Below, piece by piece: positions 1 through 5,543 of a stretch of DNA of 10,510 nucleotides. The position numbers and the translations under genes are program-made. The stretch spans positions 1 to 10,510 of the forward strand of contig CAYWSM010000049.1 of the NCBI GenBank assembly GCA_964460935.1, written 5' to 3'. Source of the stretch: DATMXP01 sp964460935 (GTDB taxonomy: Bacteria > Acidobacteriota > Terriglobia > Terriglobales > Acidobacteriaceae). Each line of letters starts with the position of its first letter. Position 1 is the first letter of the stretch. Below the pieces are notes generated by a model. That model saw only the letters and a program-made list of their open reading frames with translations. It did no database searches and was not told where the DNA came from.

Positions 1-79
1 GATAGACTAGTCTCACGGCACTGTATCTCTTCAGTTCCAGATCCAGTCCATTCTGTCTTCCTGTAATCTATCTCTTCTC

Positions 80-1141
80 ATGCCCGCCCACGCTATTGGC
101 GTCGATCTCGGAGGCAGTAACCTGCGTGTCGGCCTTGTCGACGAGCGCGGACGCCTGCTCGAGAAACTGAACACGCCGGTTAGCGAGTTGCGCACCAGCG
201 AGCGGGTGATCGATCGCATGTGCGAGCACATCCAGCAGCTCATGGCGCGATACAAGGCCAGCGGGCCGCTGCACGGTATCGGCATTTCGATCCCCGGCAT
301 CATCGACCTCGACACCGGCGTGCTGCGTGAATCGCCTAATCTGCCGGGCTGGTACGACTATCCGGTGCGTGATGAAGTCGAGCGACGGCTTGGCACGCGT
401 GTGCTGCTGGAAAACGACGCAAACGCCGCGGCCATGGGCGAGTTCTGGCTGGGAGCCGCCCGCGAGTACGACAGCAATTGCATGCTCACGCTCGGCACCG
501 GCGTGGGGGGCGGAATCATCATCAAGGGCGCGCTCTGGCATGGCATGACCGGCATGGCCGGCGAGCCCGGACACATGACCGTCGATCCCGACGGCCCGCC
601 GTGCGGCTGCGGCAATCGCGGATGCCTGGAGCAGTTCTGCGGCGGCACCGCCATCGCGCGCGCCGGCCGCGAAGCCGCCGCTTCCGGAGAGGCTCCAGCG
701 CTGGCCGAGGCGATCAAGCGTGACGACTTCAGCGCCCGCAGCGTGTACGAACTGGCGATGAAAGGTGATCCGGCATCGCAGAAGATCTTCGAACGCGCCG
801 GCCGGGCGCTCGGGGTCACCATCGCATCGCTGATCAACGCGCTCAACCTGCCGATCTACATCATCGGGGGCGGAGGCTCCGGCGGCTGGGACGCCTTTTC
901 GCCGTACATCTTCGGGGAAGTCGAAGCCCGCTCGTTCATCTACCGCGCCACGCTTCAGACCGCTGCCGGCTCGAAGCCCCGCCCCAAAACGCGCATCACG
1001 CGCGCGATGCTAGGGTCCGATGCGGGTATCTATGGCGCGGCACGTTTGCCGATGCTTCCCGAAGAGGTGTATGAACACAGCCTGCACCAGGGAGCAGCGC
1101 TGCGGGTGACAGGACAGGAAACCAGTCAAAGTCAGCGTTAG
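80..1141 (+). CDS. ROK-family sugar kinase (glucokinase-like)
   Basis: 353-residue cytoplasmic protein of the ROK family (PF00480), which phosphorylates glucose or related sugars, or N-acetyl-hexosamines, with ATP. The N-terminal phosphate-binding motif DLGGSNLR lies at residues 9-16. The catalytic-Asp motif ENDANAAA starts at 111, with D113 the likely base. The glycine loop GTGVGGG is at 139-145. The ROK hallmark EPGH is at 162-165, followed by the zinc cluster CGCGNRGC at 175-182 (H165, C175, C177 and C182 as expected ligands). The C-terminal LGSDAGIYGAA segment is also typical. No N-terminal helix-turn-helix is present, so this is a kinase rather than a NagC/XylR-type repressor. The length is slightly above the usual ~300-320 because of a polar C-terminal tail. 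The ATG at 80 begins the conserved strand directly, but I see no Shine-Dalgarno before it; translation may be leaderless or the start weak. The substrate cannot be settled from sequence; glucose is the default guess. Confidence 0.93.
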   Translation: MPAHAIGVDLGGSNLRVGLVDERGRLLEKLNTPVSELRTSERVIDRMCEHIQQLMARYKASGPLHGIGISIPGIIDLDTGVLRESPNLPGWYDYPVRDEVERRLGTRVLLENDANAAAMGEFWLGAAREYDSNCMLTLGTGVGGGIIIKGALWHGMTGMAGEPGHMTVDPDGPPCGCGNRGCLEQFCGGTAIARAGREAAASGEAPALAEAIKRDDFSARSVYELAMKGDPASQKIFERAGRALGVTIASLINALNLPIYIIGGGGSGGWDAFSPYIFGEVEARSFIYRATLQTAAGSKPRPKTRITRAMLGSDAGIYGAARLPMLPEEVYEHSLHQGAALRVTGQETSQSQR

Positions 1142-1207
1142 CCCCGAGTACGTCTGACAATCTCCCGGGCAAAACGGAAAACGAATTGACAGTATCATAG
1201 CTGCGCG

Positions 1208-1567
1208 ATGGCGAAGTATTCGTTTTGCGCTCTGCTCCTAGCGTCCTCTTTCGCATGTTTGGGACAGACCTGCGAGCATATTGGACCGAGCAATATTCCG
1301 ATTGCGCTGGTTGAATTCGTAGGTGCTGACTGCGTTGATCCAGCTTCAATCAACGCGATGATCGCGGATCTGCAGAAACATGTTCTGGAAAGAGTGTCAA
1401 TTCAAGGAGGAGTTACAGGATCGGATTCGGGACGAGTTTCAGCAGCGAGGATACTTCAAAGCCGAGGTTCACAACGCCACGTTTCGAGAACTGAAAGTAT
1501 GCTGCAGGCCCTCGGCGCCAGCGTCGAAACCACCTTTGGAAAGCAGAAAGCCGCGAAGAAGAAGTAG
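1208..1567 (+). pseudogene. Frameshifted, truncated POTRA-like secretory protein
   Basis: Read in one frame this gives 119 residues: a clear signal peptide (MAKYSFCALLLASSFACLG) and a first strand-helix unit with IALVEFVGADC. Homology to the intact gene at 1712-2524 then moves to the next frame. From 1380 the other frame reads ELQDRIRDEFQQRGYFK, against MSERIRDEFQRYGYFK in the intact paralogue. At DNA level 31 of 40 bases match over the core (my hand count). Removing one A from the AAA at 1376-1378 joins the two pieces. After ...FRELKV the similarity stops. The rest of the paralogue is missing, and the last ~22 codons before the TAG at 1565 (ending in KKK) match nothing I recognise. I infer a dead or decaying paralogue. 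A short functional protein made from the unshifted frame is possible but less likely. No good Shine-Dalgarno precedes the ATG at 1208. Confidence 0.7.
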
Positions 1568-1586
1568 GCCGTTAATGTTTTGCGAG

Positions 1587-1614
1587 CCCCCGGATACGTC
1601 CGGGGGTTATTTTT
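1587..1614 (+). terminator. Intrinsic terminator after the broken POTRA gene
   Basis: An 8-bp perfect stem CCCCCGGA / TCCGGGGG (1587-1594 and 1599-1606) closes a TACG tetraloop and is followed directly by TTATTTTT (1607-1614). It lies 19 bases after the stop codon of the broken gene, so it ends + strand transcription from the ROK or broken-gene side and separates it from the intact POTRA gene. Confidence 0.9.
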
Positions 1615-1711
1615 GTCCGGCGGTACCGCTGTGCTCCACGGAGTAGCTTTCCTTTTCCGCAGCATTCTTTCCCTGCATAGGAGTTATGATCTTGGGTTGA
1701 GGCGAATTGCT

Positions 1712-2524
1712 ATGAGATTCGCTGTTACTGCTACTCTCCTGGTGCTGTCATGCCTGACGGCAGCTCAGCAGCGCACACAAAGTGACGTGTCGCTCGACGT
1801 CGTCATAACCGGCGCATACACCGTCCCCTCCGAGATCAAGCAGGCGATCACCAAAGAGATTCAGCGCAGTGTTACCGGAATATCTCAAATCCCGAACGAG
1901 ATGAGCGAACGAATTCGGGACGAATTCCAAAGGTATGGATACTTCAAAGTAAACGTTTATGACCCAACACAGAAGGAATTCCGCGAGAGAGGCGTTGTCA
2001 AGAGAATCCAATTGACAGTGAATGTCGATGAAGGCAGACGATATCGACTGGGTGATATAAGGTTCAAGAACAACAAAGTTGTCGATGTGCAGTCTCTACG
2101 CCAAGCAATACCGATGCAATCTGGCGAGATCTTTGATGTGGAGAAGATACGGCAAGGGTTCAAAGCGTTGCAGCATTTGTATTGTACACAGGGTTACATA
2201 AATTTCATCCCCATTCCGAACACTGAGATCGATGACGAACACTCGCTGGTTAGCATGGTCTTTGACTTGGATGAAGGTGATCAGTTTCGTGTTGGACGAA
2301 TTGATCTAGATGGACTAGAGCCATTTCCAGGAGCAGGCAAGCAAATACTGGACAGTTGGAATGCACACCGAGGCGAAATCTACACTTGCGACTGGTGGAA
2401 GACCTACATGGCGGATAAAGTCGATCCTTCTCTGCGGCCAATCACTGAACATGGGAACTTTTTATCTGAGATCTCGGTTGATCACAGCGCGCACACCGTG
2501 AATGTCAGCTTGAGATTTCCGTAG
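1712..2524 (+). CDS. Exported barrel-less POTRA-domain protein (BamA/TamA-like repeats)
   Basis: 270 residues. An N-terminal signal peptide (about 1-18, cleavage likely at TAA|QQ) is followed by three POTRA-like beta-alpha-alpha-beta units at about 28-107, 111-189 and 192-269. The middle unit is the clearest: it opens YRLGDIRFKNNK, runs through the typical helices (VEKIRQGFKALQHLY, then a G-Y), and closes with VSMVFDLDEG. Such repeats in BamA, TamA and FtsQ-like proteins bind partner chains by strand addition in the periplasm. No outer-membrane barrel follows, so this is probably a periplasmic or surface accessory rather than an insertase; that is inference. The ATG at 1712 is chosen because GAGG lies 9 bases upstream (1699-1702) and the signal peptide starts there; a TATGAT at 1685-1690 is a possible -10 box. 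An upstream extension of 44 codons would run through the preceding terminator. The gene is much more AT-rich than its neighbours and has a broken paralogue just upstream. Confidence 0.8.
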   Translation: MRFAVTATLLVLSCLTAAQQRTQSDVSLDVVITGAYTVPSEIKQAITKEIQRSVTGISQIPNEMSERIRDEFQRYGYFKVNVYDPTQKEFRERGVVKRIQLTVNVDEGRRYRLGDIRFKNNKVVDVQSLRQAIPMQSGEIFDVEKIRQGFKALQHLYCTQGYINFIPIPNTEIDDEHSLVSMVFDLDEGDQFRVGRIDLDGLEPFPGAGKQILDSWNAHRGEIYTCDWWKTYMADKVDPSLRPITEHGNFLSEISVDHSAHTVNVSLRFP

Positions 2525-2580
2525 AGGGGTCTCAGGGTTTTATCCCTGGCAGCTGAGATACGCGCGCCTTGCACGTAGAG

Positions 2581-2617
2581 AAAAACTTTCGCAGCCTGTT
2601 TTTGGCAGGCTGCGAAG
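2581..2617 (-). terminator. Intrinsic terminator of the FecR/DUF6600 gene
   Basis: An 11-bp perfect stem TTCGCAGCCTG / CAGGCTGCGAA (2588-2598 and 2606-2616), plus a wobble pair, encloses a 7-base loop. Read on the - strand it is followed by AG and a TTTTT run (2581-2585). It begins 34 bases past the end of the FecR gene. There is no T-run on the + side, so it serves the - strand gene only. Confidence 0.87.
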
Positions 2618-2650
2618 CGGATGTTCTGGCAAGACATTCAAGAAATCAGA

Positions 2651-4924
2651 TCAGTGTTTTCCCGTTGACCTGCCACTGTTCGATGCGTGTGGAGCTGGAT
2701 GGGAGCCTCCATTTGAGCTGTGCGCCACGGGTTGAGACGGTCGCGAGCCGCCACCATACGAACTCCGAGCAGGCGGCGCCGACTGCATCACCGGACGACT
2801 GGTGTTGCTGCCGGCCCTCGGTGGAGTGTAACTCCCGTGATACGGAGATGCCGCCGGTGCAGATGCAGCCGGTCGCGATACCGAAGAGCTGGCTGGCGCC
2901 GGAGGCCGCGTCACGTTTCCGGACGGCCGCGGATAATGCATCTCCGAATGTGAGTTATTGACGCTGCCGTTGTTCCGTTCGGGCATCGAGCTTCGAGGAG
3001 GTTCGGGCTGGTGCGGCGTGGGATCTGGGTGTGGCGACATCGGTGCCGCGATGCTTGGAGGCGCCTCGGTGTGCGTGATCGGTCGCGACTCGCGGTTGAC
3101 CGCCGGAACCGTGATGACGGACGCGGGCGGATGCGGTACGTTGGTTGTCATTCCACGAGATGAGCGATCGCCGGGAACGGAGTTAGCGGCCGCAGGGACT
3201 CGGTTGATGTCATCCGGGGGATGCGGGACGTGCATAGGTTGAGCAGCCGGCGCGGATGCTAGCGGCGAAGCATTCGGAGTTGGCGAATACCCGGAATTCG
3301 GGCGCGGCACACGCGACGGCATGTTGCCCGATCTTGGCGAGTTTCCGATAGAGTCAGGCGGGTGAGGAATGCCACGCGGCATCTCGTCCGCCATGGTTAC
3401 TTGATTTGTTTGCGATGGGCGCGGGATCGCGCGTGATGGACGGTTAATCGAGTCGTTTGGCCGTGGCGCATTGGTTCCAGGGAACGAGGCCGGACCGCGG
3501 TCAGGCCGTGCGGCATCCGAACGGAAAATCGGAGCCACCGGTCGTGCTGGTGGATTCATGCGAGTCACCACCGGACGGGTCGCCGTTACCGGAGGAGCCA
3601 ATGTGCGCTGGCCGGGGCCGAACATGCTCCGGTGGGTGGGGCGAACGGACACGTCATGGACGACGGATACGCCTGTGAGCGACTGCGCGGTCACAGGAAC
3701 CATGGCGTGGCGCGTGGGTCGCGCATGAACGAACGTGGTGTTCGACACAGCGGTGATTGCCTGCGGCGCATGCATGTTCACGTAGTGAATGCGGTCAACA
3801 TTGCGTCCACCGTAGTAGTTGTTGGTGATATACGTAATATTGGTGATGTGGGTGTTTGTAACGTTAACGTTTCGAAAATAGCCGCGGCTAGCGCGGTAGT
3901 AGGGGATATACGGCTCACCCCAGCCGAGCGGGAACCAGCCTACGCCTCCACCAACACCGAAGGAGAGGCCGACACCCCAGTGAGGGCCGCCGACCCAGCC
4001 GACGAGTGCGGGAGCCCAGATCGGACGCGGATGATAAGGCCCTGGGCACCATCCCCAGTAGCTGCCGAAGTTGACCCAGCGCCCGTAGTGGAAGGGTGCG
4101 AATCCCCATGGTGCATCGTCAACCCAAGTCCATCCCCAAGGCGCGATGTAGACCCAATGTCCCCAACGGTACGGAGCCCATCCAACAGCAACGCCGGCGG
4201 GCACCCAGACAGGTCCGTAGGGGGCGACGGTCGTCCACTGCCCATACTCGTCGAGGTCACTGTATCCGACTTCGTATGGTGAAACGTAACGCAGAGAAGG
4301 CGATTTGTCTTCGCGTTCGGCACGAGCCATGCACCAACTGTCGAATCCGTCGAAACCCGGAGCGTTGGTCATTGCGTATTGCAGGGAGTGTCCGCCGCGA
4401 AATGTGTATTGCTGGTTTTTACCGATTTTGATTCCGGGATTGTCTCCGATGGCCTCGCCGCGGCCGTTCCAGACTGTAACGACGGTTGTATCGCCAGCGT
4501 TATCAACGTCGAAGCGGTAGTCGCCGGCTTTTTCGACGGTAAAGGCCAGATTGGGCGTGTCCACCTCGTACACTTCGCCGCCGAACAACTTCACAATATG
4601 CAGGTTCAGCGTGCCCTGGTCGAGCTGCAACTGAACGGCATTATCGGAAACGTTAGCCAGGGTGAGGCTGGTCTCGCCGTTCAGGCGCACGCTGGCAGGA
4701 CCCATCTGCAACTCGGCGCGAGAATCGCGGTCGGTCCAGACACGGTCGGCCGTGGTGAGCGGGCGATTGATGTTGGCGGCAACCCAGTCGTTTGCGCCTC
4801 CGGGCTGGAGCGAAACCTGACCAGTGATGTAGTTGAGGCGCGCGACGCGGCCCGGAGGATCGGCAGCCAAAGCTGCCAGTGATGTGAGTACGACGGAGCA
4901 GAACAACACGAGCACTCGACGCAT
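2651..4924 (-). CDS. Exported FecR-domain / DUF6600 protein with long Pro-rich tail
   Basis: 757 residues. A signal peptide covers 1-20 (cleavage near ALA|AD). A FecR-like beta domain (PF04773 type) spans about 30-155: it starts VARLNYITGQV, continues with TTADRVWTD, RAELQMG and LNGETSLTLA, and ends YRFDVDNAGDTTVVTVWNG. An aromatic Trp/Tyr/Gly/Pro block at about 215-340 is DUF6600-like, with units such as YGPVWVP, GWAPYRWGHWVYI, PWGWTWVDD and PWGFAPFHYGRWV. A short NNYYGG-containing stretch leads into about 355 residues of low-complexity Pro/Ser/Ala/Arg sequence that should be disordered and extracellular or periplasmic. The FecR part here is the domain only, without the cytoplasmic anti-sigma helix-bundle region, and no sigma factor is nearby, so an anti-sigma role is unlikely. 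A surface or wall-binding structural role is inferred. The ATG at 4924 is preferred over one 25 codons upstream because GGGAG lies 6 bases before it and the signal peptide starts there. Confidence 0.85.
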   Translation of the reverse strand: MRRVLVLFCSVVLTSLAALAADPPGRVARLNYITGQVSLQPGGANDWVAANINRPLTTADRVWTDRDSRAELQMGPASVRLNGETSLTLANVSDNAVQLQLDQGTLNLHIVKLFGGEVYEVDTPNLAFTVEKAGDYRFDVDNAGDTTVVTVWNGRGEAIGDNPGIKIGKNQQYTFRGGHSLQYAMTNAPGFDGFDSWCMARAEREDKSPSLRYVSPYEVGYSDLDEYGQWTTVAPYGPVWVPAGVAVGWAPYRWGHWVYIAPWGWTWVDDAPWGFAPFHYGRWVNFGSYWGWCPGPYHPRPIWAPALVGWVGGPHWGVGLSFGVGGGVGWFPLGWGEPYIPYYRASRGYFRNVNVTNTHITNITYITNNYYGGRNVDRIHYVNMHAPQAITAVSNTTFVHARPTRHAMVPVTAQSLTGVSVVHDVSVRPTHRSMFGPGQRTLAPPVTATRPVVTRMNPPARPVAPIFRSDAARPDRGPASFPGTNAPRPNDSINRPSRAIPRPSQTNQVTMADEMPRGIPHPPDSIGNSPRSGNMPSRVPRPNSGYSPTPNASPLASAPAAQPMHVPHPPDDINRVPAAANSVPGDRSSRGMTTNVPHPPASVITVPAVNRESRPITHTEAPPSIAAPMSPHPDPTPHQPEPPRSSMPERNNGSVNNSHSEMHYPRPSGNVTRPPAPASSSVSRPAASAPAASPYHGSYTPPRAGSNTSRPVMQSAPPARSSYGGGSRPSQPVAHSSNGGSHPAPHASNSGRSTGKH

Positions 4925-5023
4925 GACGAACTCCCGTGGCTGGCCGTTCCCGTTACACTGGGCGCGTGCTCTGCGGCACGTCGCGGGGCCAGTCTCCATC
5001 CGCTCGTAACAACCCCGCTAAGA

Positions 5024-5052
5024 AGAATATTGTTTCCGTTAAATTGTGTAAC
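5024..5052 (-). promoter_or_regulatory. Possible sigma70-like promoter for the FecR gene
   Basis: On the - strand, GTTACA (5047-5052) and TATTCT (5024-5029) are separated by 17 bases; each matches 4 of 6 consensus positions. It would give a leader of roughly 90-95 bases before the ATG at 4924. This is a weak match judged by eye, supported mainly by its location in the only gene-free stretch upstream of the FecR gene. Confidence 0.25.
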
Positions 5053-5055
5053 GAT

Positions 5056-5079
5056 GGGGACTTTCTGGCAAATGTCCCC
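5056..5079. repeat. Inverted repeat upstream of the FecR gene
   Basis: GGGGAC (5056-5061) and GTCCCC (5074-5079) form a 6-bp inverted repeat around 12 bases. It lies between the LOG remnant and the possible promoter of the FecR gene, a position suitable for an operator. No T-run follows on either strand, so it does not look like a terminator for the LOG remnant. The function is unknown and chance occurrence is possible. Confidence 0.35.
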
Positions 5080-5100
5080 CCAATGAGATAGTTACGCGGG

Positions 5101-5459
5101 TTACTTTGGCTCGGCGAAGAACCACTTCGGGGGTAGCGGAACCGGAGCATATGAGTCGAGATAGGCGAACGTGTCGCTTACGTTAATGGTGAAGTGGTAA
5201 AGAGCGCGGGAAGCGTCCCTAGCGAACCGCTGCTGATAGACGTGCTCGAAGAGGGCGTACAGCGGGTCGAAGAAACCATTGGCGTTCAGGATCACGATCG
5301 CCTTCTGGTGCTGATGAAGTTGCTTCAGCGTCATGATTTCGAGCAGCTCTTCGAGAGTTCCGAAGCCTCCGGGCAGGACGATAAAGGCGTCGGCAAGCTC
5401 CTCCATTTGCGGTCGCGCAGGTCGCGAGTGACGTGCAGCTCGCAATCGGCGAAGTCAAT
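5101..5459 (-). pseudogene. 5'-truncated, frameshifted LOG-family protein remnant
   Basis: This is the C-terminal two thirds of a LOG-family (lysine-decarboxylase-like Rossmann, PF03641) protein; in active members this family hydrolyses cytokinin-type nucleotides. The downstream frame holds MEELADAFIVLPGGFGT followed by LEELLE, with the family hallmark PGGxGTxxE, and ends PLPPKWFFAEPK. Directly upstream but in another frame lies IDFADCELHVTRDLRDRKW, matching the family's region just before the catalytic Arg-Lys. The frame changes at about 5400-5408, where the gene reads AAATGGAGGAGC. The N-terminal nucleotide-binding part (usually about 90 residues with a GSS-type motif) is absent; in its place lie two hairpins and then the end of the M13 peptidase gene. 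A full family member is about 190-240 residues. With the missing 5' end and a frameshift, I treat it as dead. An internal ATG could give an ~100-residue fragment lacking half of the fold. Confidence 0.8.
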
Positions 5460-5464
5460 GCCGC

Positions 5465-5523
5465 GCTCAGCGCCTAAAGGCGCGTTTGCTGAGCAGCGTG
5501 TGCGGCATCGCTGAAGCGATGCC
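5465..5523. repeat. REP-like double-hairpin element
   Basis: Two neighbouring palindromes. The first has an outer 7-bp stem GCTCAGC / GCTGAGC (5465-5471 and 5488-5494) enclosing a GCC-TAAA-GGC inner hairpin, with the alternative pairing GCGCC / GGCGC at 5470-5483. The second is a perfect 8-bp stem GGCATCGC / GCGATGCC (5504-5511 and 5516-5523) with a TGAA loop. Neither has a T-run immediately after it on either strand, so this is not an ordinary terminator. It lies between the stop codon of the M13 gene and the truncated end of the LOG remnant. The paired-palindrome layout resembles dispersed REP/REPIN-type repeats, but only one copy is in this window, so the dispersed nature is inference. Confidence 0.55.
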
Positions 5524-5543
5524 CTGATACAAAAACGAAACGG

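Noticed and set aside
4..13. Palindrome AGACTAGTCT upstream of the ROK gene
   Set aside because: Perfect, but only 10 bp, at the window edge and without other regulatory context; too weak to report as an operator.
1186..1191. TTGACA as a -35 box for the broken POTRA gene
   Set aside because: A -10 at 16-18 bases would fall inside the coding start (TGGCGA) and does not match; no usable promoter could be built.
1376..1400. Programmed frameshift in the POTRA paralogue
   Set aside because: There is no strong slippery heptamer or downstream structure, and the protein still stops soon after the conserved helix, so mutation is simpler.
1580..1711. N-terminal extension of the intact POTRA protein
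   Set aside because: It would start inside the terminator at 1587-1614; the signal peptide and Shine-Dalgarno support the ATG at 1712.
2530..2558. Hairpin after the intact POTRA gene (CAGGG/CCCTG, alternative TCTCAG/CTGAGA)
   Set aside because: Short, mutually exclusive stems without a T-run; not good enough to call as a terminator of the + strand gene.
3632..4282. 216-codon open frame on the + strand
   Set aside because: It lies fully inside the FecR/DUF6600 gene on the opposite strand and has no recognisable domain; it is an effect of the GC-rich Trp/Gly/Pro codons.
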